A DNA stretch of 64,000 nucleotides from Myxococcaceae bacterium JPH2. Its GTDB lineage: Bacteria > Myxococcota > Myxococcia > Myxococcales > Myxococcaceae. This document shows, piece by piece, positions 9,495-17,913 of this stretch (its first letter is position 1; each line of letters opens with the position of its first letter). The stretch spans positions 558,001-622,000 of the forward strand of contig JAEMGR010000001.1 of NCBI GenBank assembly GCA_016458225.1, given 5' to 3'. The notes beneath the pieces were generated by a model that saw only the letters and a program-made list of their open reading frames with translations, did not search any database and was not told the DNA's origin. Made by a program: the position numbers and the translations under genes.

Positions 9495-11558
9495 TCACTT
9501 GTCAGGAGAAATTCCCAGCTCCTTCACCAGACGCTGCGCGCCGTACACCTTGGCGAGTCCCTCCGCGAGGATTTCACTGTCCACGGCCACGGTCCGATTC
9601 ACCGCTGCGTCGAAGCCGTAGTCTCCGCCCAGGGACTGGATGTTTCCGTCGAACACGAGCCCGACGATTTGCAGGTCCTGGTTGATGACAGGCGAGCCGG
9701 AGTTCCCCCCAATGATGTCGTTGGTCGTCACGTAGTTCATCGGCGTCTTGGGGTTGAGCGTGGGCTTGGCCTTCACCCAACTCGGCGGCAGCTTGAAGGG
9801 AGGCTGCCCCGTGGCGCGCGCGTACAAACCCGCGACGTCGGTGAACGGAGCCACCTGCTTGCCATCCTCCGTATAGCCCTGCACGGAGCCATACGAGAGG
9901 CGTGGGGTGAACGTCGCATCGGGATAGATGCGAGTCCCATACACGGCGAAGCGCGCCTGCCCGATGAGCTCGCTGTTGCGCTTGAGCACGGACTCGACCT
10001 CGTTCTCATAGGTCCGCCGCACCTCGCGCGCGGGACCATCCAGCTCCCGAGCCAGCACAATCATCGGGTCCTTCGACGCGGCAACGGCCGCCGCGCCCCC
10101 TTCGTAGAGCTGCTTGCGCACCTCGGGACTGCCCAGCCGCGTGCCCTTCACCAGGCGCGCCGCCATCGCCTCCGGAGCCTCATTGCCCAACACCTGCCGC
10201 ACCACCGGCGAGTCCGGAGAGAGTTCCTCCCGCAGCTTCGACAAGTAGAACGCGAGCGTGAGTTCCTCCACCTGAGGATGGACGGGCGCGGTGCTCATCA
10301 ACTCCTGCTCCAGCGCGGGCCGCTTTGACTCGGTGTACTCACGCAGCCGTTGCTCGTTCGGCTTCTTCTGCTCCTCCGTGGCGCGCACCAACGCCCGCGC
10401 GTGAGCGAAGAGGTCCGAGCCGGAGCCCGCGCCCTGCTCCAGCATCCGCAGCGGCTTGCGCATGGGCCGGAGCTTGTCCTGCGCCTGCGCGATGGCATCC
10501 CACGCGCCGCCATACTGCTGCTTCCACTGAGGGTTCGCGTTGACCTTGTCACGCAGCTCCCGCTCGCGCTGGGCGAGCTGCTCCCAGAAGCGCTCGTCCA
10601 CCAGGGCCGCGCGCCGGCCGCGCAGCGCCTTGTAGGAGTTCTCCACGCCGAACAGCAGCCCCTCGGAGGTCCTCGCGAACTCCGGCCCGCGCCGAGCGAA
10701 CTGCGTGAGCTGGCCGCGCAGCTCCGCCAACCAGAAGAGTCGCTCCGGCAGCGCGAAGTCCCGCTGGTAGGCCAGCTCCGCGAGCGTGTCCAGCCGTGAC
10801 GTGCTGCCGGGATTGCCCGACACGAACGTGAGCTGTCCCTCTTTCACGCCGTGCGGACTCCAGCGGAAGTACGGCTCGGTGCGCGCGGGCTTCCCGTCCT
10901 CGTAGACGCGCACGAAGGACGTATCGAAGTCATAGCGAGGGAACTCGAAGTTGTCCGGGTCTCCACCGAAGAACGCGATGCCTTCCTCGGGCGCGAAGAC
11001 GAGCCGCACGTCCTGCATGCGCTGGTACTTGTACAAGTCGTAGCGACCGCCTTGATACAGCGTCACCACCTCGCAGCGGAGCGCCGCGCTCTGGGCGCAC
11101 TCGCCCTCCAGCTTCGCGAAGACGGCGCGCTGCGCCTGCTCGAACTTCTCTCCTTCCAGGCCGCGCGTTGCTTGCTGCACGTCCTGCGTGACGTCGCGAA
11201 TCTCCAGCAGCCGGTTCACCTCCATCGTGGGGCAGCGCCGCTCGTCGGCCAGGGTGCGCGCGAGGAAGCCATCCCGCGTGTAGTCACGCTTCGCGGTGGA
11301 GAGCTGCTCGATGCACTCGCGGGCGCAGTGGTGATTGGTCATCACCAGCCCCTGCGGGGACACGAAGCTCCCCGAGCACCCACCCGCCAGACGCGCCGAA
11401 GCCAGGCGCACCTGTCCGAGCCACTCGGGAGTGGCCTGGAAGCCGTACTTCTTCTGCACGGCCTCGGTGGGGAAGTTGTTGAAAGTCCACATGCCCTCGT
11501 CGGCTCGCGCGGTGGCGGCGACCAGGGGAATCAAGACGAGCAGCAGCGGTCGTCTCAT
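9495..11558 (-). CDS. S46-family dipeptidyl peptidase (DPP7/DPP11-like)
   Basis: 687 residues from ATG at 11556-11558, preceded by AGGAGGG with an 8-nt spacer and opening with a Sec signal peptide (MRRPLLLVLIPLVAATARA). The start of the mature protein, DEGMWTFNNFP, is typical of S46. The chymotrypsin-like triad is visible: His in VMTNHHCA, Asp in FEFPRYDFDTSF, Ser in GGNSGSPVINQDLQIVGL. The length (about 690-720 in the family) fits. S46 enzymes remove N-terminal dipeptides in the periplasm or at the outer membrane; whether this one prefers hydrophobic or acidic residues cannot be read safely here. An 89-bp gap separates it from the S8 peptidase gene on the same strand. Confidence 0.93.
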   Translation of the reverse strand: MRRPLLLVLIPLVAATARADEGMWTFNNFPTEAVQKKYGFQATPEWLGQVRLASARLAGGCSGSFVSPQGLVMTNHHCARECIEQLSTAKRDYTRDGFLARTLADERRCPTMEVNRLLEIRDVTQDVQQATRGLEGEKFEQAQRAVFAKLEGECAQSAALRCEVVTLYQGGRYDLYKYQRMQDVRLVFAPEEGIAFFGGDPDNFEFPRYDFDTSFVRVYEDGKPARTEPYFRWSPHGVKEGQLTFVSGNPGSTSRLDTLAELAYQRDFALPERLFWLAELRGQLTQFARRGPEFARTSEGLLFGVENSYKALRGRRAALVDERFWEQLAQRERELRDKVNANPQWKQQYGGAWDAIAQAQDKLRPMRKPLRMLEQGAGSGSDLFAHARALVRATEEQKKPNEQRLREYTESKRPALEQELMSTAPVHPQVEELTLAFYLSKLREELSPDSPVVRQVLGNEAPEAMAARLVKGTRLGSPEVRKQLYEGGAAAVAASKDPMIVLARELDGPAREVRRTYENEVESVLKRNSELIGQARFAVYGTRIYPDATFTPRLSYGSVQGYTEDGKQVAPFTDVAGLYARATGQPPFKLPPSWVKAKPTLNPKTPMNYVTTNDIIGGNSGSPVINQDLQIVGLVFDGNIQSLGGDYGFDAAVNRTVAVDSEILAEGLAKVYGAQRLVKELGISPDK

Positions 11559-11632
11559 GGCGGGTTCCCTCCTGTCGGTTCGGCGCGGCACTGCAACCGC
11601 TCCGACCTCGCGGGTCATGCGTGCTGGAAGCC

Positions 11633-11685
11633 GTGTGTCGTCCGGAAGGCATGGCCCCCGCCCCTTCGCCCACCGGACGACACAC
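11633..11685 (-). terminator. 13-bp perfect inverted repeat between the beta-propeller and S46 genes
   Basis: GTGTGTCGTCCGG (11633-11645) and CCGGACGACACAC (11673-11685) are perfectly complementary, with a 27-nt loop. The element starts 15 bp past the stop of the minus-strand beta-propeller gene and ends 74 bp before the S46 start. Terminator is the simplest reading; a transcription-factor site for the S46 gene is the alternative. Confidence 0.5.
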
Positions 11686-11700
11686 CACCGCCACGCGGAC

Positions 11701-12696
11701 CTATCTCAGCCAGACGCGCTTCACCGCGAACGGCATGTCCGGCGGTGTCACGTCCACGCCGAAGAAGTGGTCGAACTGGGATTGGACGACGAAGGCATCT
11801 CCGTCATGCAGCGCCACCGTGGTGGGGTTGTCGAACCCCGTCGCCAGCACCGTCACCGCCGCAGAATCTCCCGACAGGTTCAGCTTCAGGAAGCGGCCGT
11901 TGTCGTTGTCGACCACGAGCAGCACGCCCGGAGACTGGAACACGATGCCATCTGGATACCCGATGGGCGCGTTGGGGGTGATGGCGGTGATCGCCCCCGC
12001 GTTGCCATCCGGGCGCACGTCCACGCGGAACAGGTCCCCGCTGTCGTACTTCACGACGTAGACCGCGCCGTCGGCCCATGCGATGCCATTGAGCCCCGGC
12101 ACGCCAGGGGGAGCCATGAACCGCGCGGGATCCGAGGCCCACGTCTCCAGCGTCTTCCCATTCGGCTTCAGCCGCCGCACCACGCCCAGGAACGAGTCCG
12201 TCACGTAGACCGTGCCCTGCGAGTCCAGCGTGAGGTCATTGCACAAGCCACCCGCCGGAAAGGCCCAGGCGCCGCGCGCCGCGCCCGTGCGCGAGTCATA
12301 GGCCCGGAGTTGATCCGGCGTCGCCTGCGAGAGGTCCAGGTCGCACAGCCACAAGGTATGGGTCGCGTCGTGCACCTTCATGCCCGCGACCGCGCGTCCG
12401 GTCGGAGCCAGGAAGGGCTCCATCCACGACGCGCCGGGCCGCTGCCGCATCACGCGACCATCCGCGTAGCTGCCCACGAAGAAGGTGCCGTCGTTCGCGT
12501 GAGCGATGCCCTCGGGGAAGAAGTCCGGCACCGGGATGTGCAGTCGCTCCGGAAAGCGGCGCGCGGCGCGCGTGGACGCGCGAACGCCCTGTGCCTGCGA
12601 GAGCAACGGTTGCTCCGCGCTTCCGGTCCCTGCGCCATCACAGCCCACGAGCACACCCGCCGCGACCAGCGCGGCCATCATCCAGCGTCCGTGCAT
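11701..12696 (-). CDS. Beta-propeller (SMP-30/NHL-like) lipoprotein
   Basis: 331 residues from ATG at 12694-12696. The start is set by the lipoprotein signal MHGRWMMAALVAAGVLVGC (lipobox cysteine at residue 19); the longer upstream reading has no coding character. The rest is a six-bladed propeller of SMP-30/NHL type, with repeated blade motifs such as FPEGIAHANDGTFFVGSYAD, LTLDSQGTVYVTDSFLG, GIAWADGAVYVVKYDSGD and YPDGIVFQSPGVLLVVDND. Such proteins can be lactonases or binding scaffolds; no metal-site residues could be assigned confidently. Likely on the periplasmic face of an outer or inner membrane. Divergent from slt. Confidence 0.8.
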   Translation of the reverse strand: MHGRWMMAALVAAGVLVGCDGAGTGSAEQPLLSQAQGVRASTRAARRFPERLHIPVPDFFPEGIAHANDGTFFVGSYADGRVMRQRPGASWMEPFLAPTGRAVAGMKVHDATHTLWLCDLDLSQATPDQLRAYDSRTGAARGAWAFPAGGLCNDLTLDSQGTVYVTDSFLGVVRRLKPNGKTLETWASDPARFMAPPGVPGLNGIAWADGAVYVVKYDSGDLFRVDVRPDGNAGAITAITPNAPIGYPDGIVFQSPGVLLVVDNDNGRFLKLNLSGDSAAVTVLATGFDNPTTVALHDGDAFVVQSQFDHFFGVDVTPPDMPFAVKRVWLR

Positions 12697-13069
12697 GTCC
12701 TGGTTCCTCTCTGGGATTCCGACCGAACGCAGCTCCGTCGAGCGCTTCATCCAGAAGCGTTCGAGCCCGGGCGCGAGCGAGTCGTGCATCGCGCGAGCGA
12801 CCGCGCGTTGCGAACCATTGAACGCACCGTGCGGGGACGCATATCGAACACGTGCGCGCGGTCGAGCAGGTGGTCGGCTGCGCCACCGCCGCCCAGGACC
12901 GCTTACGCGCCAACAGACACATCGGCGTCGTGTTTCGAGCAGGCCCGCCCGCGCGACGGCCCACGATATCCGCTGGACGACGCGCTCGGGACGACGTCGC
13001 GCGAGCCCCAGTCCCATCCGCGCCGGTCGTGACAATCCATCCAACCCATGTCGGAGGACGAGGGCTGCC
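12697..13069. other. 373-bp divergent intergenic region
   Basis: Lies between the propeller lipoprotein and slt and must contain both promoters. Overlapping open frames exist on both strands but are extensions of the flanking genes or GC artefacts. No strong repeat, hairpin or RNA motif was seen. Confidence 0.5.
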
Positions 13070-15400
13070 ATGGATGGATTTCGAAGCACGACCGCGGTGC
13101 TCCTCGCCTGCGCGAACCTGCTGGGGCCAGCAACCGCCTGGGCCCAGGCGGCGCCACCCGACGAGCCCGACGAAGTGCTCTCCGACGAACACCTGGAGGC
13201 CCTGCTCGAAAGCCCTGTCACGCCGCTGACGGGTGAGCCCCAGGAAGCCGCGACCTTCGGCCCGGAGCACCTGGCGCCCTACCTCGCGGATGGAGTCCTC
13301 GGCCGGGCGCGCGCGGAGCTCGAGCGAGGCCGCTACGAACGCGCGCGGCGACTGCTGGAGCAGAGCGAGCCCACGCAGCCCGTTCGCTTCTTCATGGCGC
13401 AGAGCGCGCTCCTCTCGGGTGACGCCGCCACCGCCGCGCGCGAGTTCTCCGCCCTGGCCGAGGACTACGTCCCACTGCGCGACCACTGTTCGATTCGCGC
13501 GGCCCAGGCCTTCGAGCGACTGCGCAAACCCACGGAGGCCATCGCGCGCTACCGCGCCGTCGATGCCCACTCGCCGCTCTATCCCGAGGCGCGATTCCGT
13601 CTCGCGAAGCTGCTCCAGCGACAGCACGACGTCCCCGGCGCGCTGCAAGCCCTGCAGGAGTTCATCGACAGCCGAGAGGAGCGCGGACCGGATCCGCTCC
13701 GGCTCAAAGCCCTGCTGACCTTGTGCGACCTCGCGCGCACACAGGGCCTCTACAACGTGGAGCACCGCGCGCTGCTGGAGGTCTGGGCCACCAGCCCGCT
13801 CTCGCGAGAGGGCGACCGCGCGAGGCAGCGGCTGCGAGGTCTGCCCTTGCCACTCAAGTGGCGGGTGCGCCGCGCCGAGGCGCTCGTCGAGCTGCACCAC
13901 AACCAAGACGCGATGGACCTCCTGGCCCACACGGGTCCGCTCTCACCGCTGCCAGACGAACTGGCGTGCCGCGTGCGATTGCTGCAAGGCCGCGCCCTGC
14001 GCAAGGAGCGCCAGCATCGGCGCGCCATTCAAGTGCTGACGCCCGTGGTCGAGCACTGCCTGGCGCCGGAGCAACGGCCCCAGGCGCTCTATCTCCTGGC
14101 GTATTCGCAGTCGGTGGTGGAGCCCGAGGCGGCCATCGGCACCTATGCCACGCTCGCGCACGACTACCCGGCGCATGGCTACGCGGATGACGCCCTCTTC
14201 TTCGAGGGATGGTTGCTCCAGCGCTCGGGCCAGGAGGACGACGCGCTCACACGGTACGAAGACGTGGCGCGCCGCTACCCCACGGGCAACTTCGCCGCGG
14301 AGGCCCTGTTCCGCGCCTTCTGGCTGCACGTCCGTCAGGGGGATACACCGGCCGCGCTCGCCTCGCTCGCGTCCGTGGAGAAGCTCCCCGTGGCGGCTCG
14401 CACGGACGAGTCGTTGTGGCGCGCCCGGTATTGGCAGGCTCGGATGTTGGAGTCGGGGGACGCCACCAACGCGGCGGTGTCTCGGTATGAGCACATCGCC
14501 ACCGAGCGGCCCGCCACGTGGTACGGAATGCTGGCCCGCGCGCGGCTGGCGCTGTCCTCGCAAGAGCCGATGTCGCGCCCCTTGTCCCCGCCTGTGGCAA
14601 CGCCGGATGGGAGCAGACTCACCGGTGAGCTGTGGCCGCTGCCGCTGGGTCCGCTCCAACATGACCCGCGCTTCCTGGCGGGAGTCGAGCTGCTCCGACT
14701 GGGGCAGCCCGGCGCGGTGGACGAGCTGCTGGCGGTCGACACGCGCGCCCTGTCCGAGGAGTCCGCTCGGTTGCTCTATCAAACGCTCCGGCGCACGGGC
14801 CGGGGTTGGGCCGCGCGCCAGGTGGCGCGAGTGTCCTTGCGACAAGAGGTAGAGGGGCCGCTGACCCCCACCTCCCGGCCCGTCTGGGAAGCGACCTGGC
14901 CGCTCGCGTTCCGCCCGCTCATCGAGCGCTATGCCCGTCGCTCCCGCGTCGACCCGGACTTGCTCCAGGGACTCATCCGCGAGGAGAGCCGCTTCAACTT
15001 CCGAGCGCGCTCGTCCACGGGCGCGCTCGGGCTGGCCCAGCTGATGCCAGACACGGCCCAGGCGGTGGCGCGCGCGCTGGGCATTCCGTCGGTGGACGAA
15101 GCCTCGCTGCTCCAGCCCGCGCAGAACATCCGCCTGGGCGCGGCCTACCTGGGCCAGCTCCTCGCGCGCTTCGATGGCAATCCCGCCTACGCGGTCGCGG
15201 CCTACAACGCGGGCCCCGCGGCGGTGGACCGCTGGAGGCGAGACCTGCCTCGCGCCGAACTGGACGAGTGGGTGGAGCACATCTCATTCGAGGAGACGCG
15301 CGAGTACGTCAAGCACGTGCTGGGCAGCACGCATGCCTACAAGCTGCTCTACGCGCCTCGGACCTCTCCCAATACCTGGCTGACGCGCGCACCGCTGTAG
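13070..15400 (+). CDS. Soluble lytic transglycosylase (Slt family) with helical repeat domain
   Basis: 776 residues from ATG at 13070, preceded by GGAGGACGAGGG; it opens with a Sec signal peptide (TTAVLLACANLLGPATAWAQA). Residues 60-560 are an alpha-helical superhelix of TPR-like units, as in Slt70. The C-terminal SLT domain (about residues 620-760) has the catalytic Glu in LIREESRFNF, then STGALGLAQLMPDTA, NIRLGAAYLGQLL and AVAAYNAGPAAVDRW, the full family signature. These periplasmic enzymes cut peptidoglycan to 1,6-anhydro muropeptides for recycling and remodelling. It is longer than E. coli Slt70 (about 645 residues). A hairpin terminator follows. Confidence 0.93.
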   Translation: MDGFRSTTAVLLACANLLGPATAWAQAAPPDEPDEVLSDEHLEALLESPVTPLTGEPQEAATFGPEHLAPYLADGVLGRARAELERGRYERARRLLEQSEPTQPVRFFMAQSALLSGDAATAAREFSALAEDYVPLRDHCSIRAAQAFERLRKPTEAIARYRAVDAHSPLYPEARFRLAKLLQRQHDVPGALQALQEFIDSREERGPDPLRLKALLTLCDLARTQGLYNVEHRALLEVWATSPLSREGDRARQRLRGLPLPLKWRVRRAEALVELHHNQDAMDLLAHTGPLSPLPDELACRVRLLQGRALRKERQHRRAIQVLTPVVEHCLAPEQRPQALYLLAYSQSVVEPEAAIGTYATLAHDYPAHGYADDALFFEGWLLQRSGQEDDALTRYEDVARRYPTGNFAAEALFRAFWLHVRQGDTPAALASLASVEKLPVAARTDESLWRARYWQARMLESGDATNAAVSRYEHIATERPATWYGMLARARLALSSQEPMSRPLSPPVATPDGSRLTGELWPLPLGPLQHDPRFLAGVELLRLGQPGAVDELLAVDTRALSEESARLLYQTLRRTGRGWAARQVARVSLRQEVEGPLTPTSRPVWEATWPLAFRPLIERYARRSRVDPDLLQGLIREESRFNFRARSSTGALGLAQLMPDTAQAVARALGIPSVDEASLLQPAQNIRLGAAYLGQLLARFDGNPAYAVAAYNAGPAAVDRWRRDLPRAELDEWVEHISFEETREYVKHVLGSTHAYKLLYAPRTSPNTWLTRAPL

Positions 15401-15439
15401 GGCCTGTTCCTGATGCCCTGCGCGGAAGACGACGCGACA

Positions 15440-15463
15440 GGCCGAACGTTCCTCGGTTCGGCC
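15440..15463 (+). terminator. Hairpin after slt
   Basis: GGCCGAAC (15440-15447) and GTTCGGCC (15456-15463) form a perfect 8-bp stem with an 8-nt loop, 39 bp after the slt stop, in the gap between convergent genes. A weaker outer pairing GGCCTGT / ACAGGCC begins at 15401 and shares its right arm with this stem, so two alternative folds are possible. Confidence 0.5.
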
Positions 15464-15560
15464 CGGCTCGCATCGGTCGAGTTGGCCGGCGGGTGCCTTG
15501 CGGGCGCGGACGGGGATGCGGTCTCTCCTCGGGGCGAAGAGAGGCTCCGCTCCCCGCGCT

Positions 15561-15977
15561 TCAGCGATTGGACAGCGAGCCCACGTTCTGGACTTCCGGA
15601 ATGGCGGCGAGCAGCGCCAGCCATTCGGGGTCGCCTGCCATCTTCGCGGCGTGCATGGCTTGAATCTTCTCGCCCAGCGCGGGGTCCGCGTCATCGGTCA
15701 TCGCGATGCGCCGGAGCCTTCCCACGAGCGGCAGGAACAGGAAGTCGCCCGCGCGGTGCACGGGATCATCGAAGTATCTCTTCAGGGCCAGCAGGTCCGC
15801 GATGCCAACGCAGTACGCATGCGTGAACCCCTCGGATGGATCTCCCAGGTCTCGGCCAACGACCGAGAAGGAGACCGCCTCTGACTTCGCGGTGCGAGAG
15901 ATCGCCTCCAAGGCATGCGCCTTGTCGGACTCCGACACCCCATCCTTGAAACGGAATCGCAGCAGGTTGATGAACAT
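15561..15977 (-). CDS. Dabb-domain (stress-responsive A/B barrel) protein
   Basis: 138 residues from ATG at 15975-15977, preceded by GAGAGGTG with a 5-nt spacer. The first 100 residues fit a Dabb domain: MFINLLRFRFKDGVSESDKA, a variable middle (SFSVVGRDLGDPSEGFTHAY), and YFDDPVHRAGDFLFLPLVG. Dabb proteins are dimeric ferredoxin-like barrels, sometimes enzymes (olivetolic acid cyclase type), often uncharacterised stress proteins. The 40-residue C-terminal tail (ALGEKIQAMHAAKMAGDPEW) is extra. It is divergent from an HxlR regulator across 111 bp containing repeated GGTNACC sites, so it is the probable target of that regulator. Confidence 0.78.
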   Translation of the reverse strand: MFINLLRFRFKDGVSESDKAHALEAISRTAKSEAVSFSVVGRDLGDPSEGFTHAYCVGIADLLALKRYFDDPVHRAGDFLFLPLVGRLRRIAMTDDADPALGEKIQAMHAAKMAGDPEWLALLAAIPEVQNVGSLSNR

Positions 15978-16026
15978 GGAATCACCTCTCGCGGAAAGAT
16001 AGCCGCGCGCCTGCGTCAGGGCAGGA

Positions 16027-16071
16027 GGTAACCTCAGGTAACCAGCACGATGTGGTTTCCTCCGGGTTACC
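16027..16071. promoter_or_regulatory. Candidate operator: four GGTNNCC sites between the Dabb and hxlR-like genes
   Basis: GGTAACC occurs at 16027-16033 and 16037-16043 (one helical turn apart). GGTTTCC follows at 16054-16060 and GGTTACC at 16065-16071. GGTAACC is itself palindromic. The cluster lies in the 111-bp gap between a divergent HxlR-family regulator and the Dabb gene, the usual place for autoregulated HxlR operators. The assignment is inference from position and repetition. Confidence 0.45.
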
Positions 16072-16088
16072 ACTCCAGGTGACGCGCC

Positions 16089-16499
16089 ATGCTCCGCCGC
16101 CGCAAGAACAAGACGCCGCCGCTTCCGCCGCTCTGCCCCCTCACCGCATGCATGAAGCTCCTCGGTGGCGCCTGGACCGCGAACCTCGTCTGGCGCCTCA
16201 GTGGAGAGCCGCGCCGCTTCAGTGAGCTGCGCTCGGACATTCCGCTCATCTCCGCGAAGGTGCTCAGCGCGAAGCTGCGTGCGCTCGAGAAGAACGGCGT
16301 ACTCACCCGGCATGTCATCGCGAGTTCGCCGCCCTCGGTCGAGTACGCGTTGACCGCGCTGGGCCGGGAACTCATCCCAGTCATTCAAACCATCGTCCAG
16401 GTGGGGATGAAGCTCCAGCGCATGGAGGACGCGAGACCACGAAGCACGCCCGAGTCTCCGAGCCCCCGACCCGCCGCTCTTCATCCACGCCCTCGGTAG
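16089..16499 (+). CDS. HxlR-family winged-helix transcriptional regulator
   Basis: 136 residues. The HxlR signature is clear: CPLTACMKLLGGAWTANLVW near the N-terminus (family pattern C-P-x-x-x-x-x-x-x-x-G-K/A-W), RRFSELRSDIPLISAKVLSA as the recognition-helix region, LRALEKNGVLTRHV for the wing, and EYALTALGRELIPVI. The conserved N-terminal cysteine used for redox or electrophile sensing in HxlR/YodB proteins is present (C18, with C24 nearby). The 30-residue tail is basic and Pro-rich. It is divergent from the Dabb gene. Confidence 0.88.
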   Translation: MLRRRKNKTPPLPPLCPLTACMKLLGGAWTANLVWRLSGEPRRFSELRSDIPLISAKVLSAKLRALEKNGVLTRHVIASSPPSVEYALTALGRELIPVIQTIVQVGMKLQRMEDARPRSTPESPSPRPAALHPRPR

Positions 16500-16672
16500 A
16501 CCTGACTGGACGGTGGGCCTCTCGCGCCGCGTCTGGAGTCGATGAGGACACCCGGGCGCTGAGTGATTCACGCCCCATGGCAAGACATGTGTTTCGCGGC
16601 CTAGCCTTTGTGTCCGCAGTGCCGTGTGTCCATGCCGTCGGTTCCACCCCTCAGGGAAAGATGAGTCACGCC

Positions 16673-16867
16673 ATGAAGAAGCTCGGACAGCTGCTGTTCG
16701 CGATGACGTTGGGCGCGGTCGTTTCGTTTGGTGGCACCCAGGCCTTCACTCGCCCGGCCGAGCCGCTCTCCTACTGTGAGGTCAACTGCGTGAACCAGTG
16801 CATCGAGGACGGGTTCTCCTACGGCAGGTGCGACGTCAACGTCTGCGTCTGCTTCTACAGCTACTGA
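16673..16867 (+). CDS. Small secreted six-cysteine peptide, CSalphabeta defensin-like
   Basis: 64 residues from ATG at 16673; an in-frame ATG at 16661 would add four residues. MKKLGQLLFAMTLGAVVSF with cleavage probably after TQA gives a mature peptide of about 40 residues. The mature part has six cysteines spaced C-x3-C-x3-C-x9-C-x4-C-x1-C, with G-x-C at the fourth cysteine. This matches the cysteine-stabilised alpha/beta pattern of defensins (C-x3-C, G-x-C, C-x-C), with a short first loop. By my count the mature peptide is acidic (two Arg, five Asp/Glu), unlike cationic antimicrobial defensins. A defensin-like peptide has been described from the myxobacterium Anaeromyxobacter. A strong hairpin follows the gene. 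Function is unknown. Confidence 0.65.
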   Translation: MKKLGQLLFAMTLGAVVSFGGTQAFTRPAEPLSYCEVNCVNQCIEDGFSYGRCDVNVCVCFYSY

Positions 16868-16887
16868 CGTCTTCGCTCCCAAGGGCG

Positions 16888-16927
16888 GGTCCGAGCCTCG
16901 ACCTCACCGTGGACCGAGGCTCGGACC
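16888..16927 (+). terminator. 13-bp perfect hairpin after the defensin-like gene
   Basis: GGTCCGAGCCTCG (16888-16900) and CGAGGCTCGGACC (16915-16927) form a perfect 13-bp stem with a 14-nt loop, 20 bp after the stop. It supports the peptide gene being its own transcription unit. No T-tract. Confidence 0.6.
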
Positions 16928-17012
16928 GTCCTGATGACCGAACGTGACCGCTGTCCTCGGCGGCCGTTCAGCCCCGAAATCCAGACACGGATTTCAGCGA
17001 GGGCAAACGGCG

Positions 17013-17789
17013 TCAGGCGCGCACGTCGCGGGTGACACGCTCGATGAAAGACAGGACGCGGCGCCACGCATCGGCGGAGGCCTCGGCGTGGTCGCTGTAC
17101 TTCACGTCAAAGAAGCTGTGCGGGGCTCCGGCATAGGTCACCACCTCGTGGTCCACGCCGGCTTGGGTCAGCGCCGCCTCGAAGGCCTCGACATCCGAAC
17201 GTGGAATGCCTGGGTCATCTCCTGCCATCAGCGCGAGCACGGGGGACTTCAGCTCTGCCGCGCGCTGCGTCGGACCGGGTGCGCCCTGTCTTCCTGCCGC
17301 GGGCCAGCAGGAGAAGCCCACCACGCCCGCCAGCGCATGGCCCTGCGCGGCAGCGAGCACCGCCAGGCGCCCGCCCAGACAGAAGCCCACCGTCAGCACC
17401 GCGCGACAGGCTCCGCCCTCCGGTGAGCGCAAGTGCGCGATCGCCGCGGACAGGTCGCTGTACAGCCCCTGCGGCGTCAACCGCGCCATGTGCGGCTCAT
17501 GCGCGAAGTCATGCGCCCGTGACACCGCGCCCGCCGTCCGCCCGTAGTAGTCGACGACCGCTGCGGTGTGACCTCGCTCGGCGAACCGCAGTCCCAGCTC
17601 GGAATAGAAGGCCGTCAGTCCTCGCACATCAGGGAGCACGATGACGCCCACGCCCGAGGGCTGTTCGGACCGCGCCTCGAAGGCCGCGAACGCCGTGCCA
17701 TCTTGAGAGGTGAGCACCCTCTGTCGTGAGTGAACTGCGATGCCCGCCTCATGAGCGATGGGCGGCGCGGAGTCTGGGTCGACGCACAT
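17013..17789 (-). CDS. Dienelactone hydrolase family protein
   Basis: 258 residues from ATG at 17787-17789, preceded by GGAG with about 8 nt spacing; the longer reading upstream is not supported. Alpha/beta hydrolase of the DLH type, with a Cys nucleophile in GFCLGGR, Asp in MAGDDPGIP and His in GAPHSFFD. Family members open dienelactone or related cyclic esters, and many are general esterases. The neighbours give no aromatic-degradation context. It is divergent from the glycosyltransferase gene across 124 bp. Confidence 0.88.
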   Translation of the reverse strand: MCVDPDSAPPIAHEAGIAVHSRQRVLTSQDGTAFAAFEARSEQPSGVGVIVLPDVRGLTAFYSELGLRFAERGHTAAVVDYYGRTAGAVSRAHDFAHEPHMARLTPQGLYSDLSAAIAHLRSPEGGACRAVLTVGFCLGGRLAVLAAAQGHALAGVVGFSCWPAAGRQGAPGPTQRAAELKSPVLALMAGDDPGIPRSDVEAFEAALTQAGVDHEVVTYAGAPHSFFDVKYSDHAEASADAWRRVLSFIERVTRDVRA

Positions 17790-17913
17790 GGATTGGCTCC
17801 AACGTCCAGGAGATGCCTTGGCTGGACCCCGCGAAATGTAGGGAGACACGCGCAGAGGCGATTGGAGGAATCGGCCAGCATCCGAAGTAGCATGTGTCGG
17901 ACAGACAACACTC

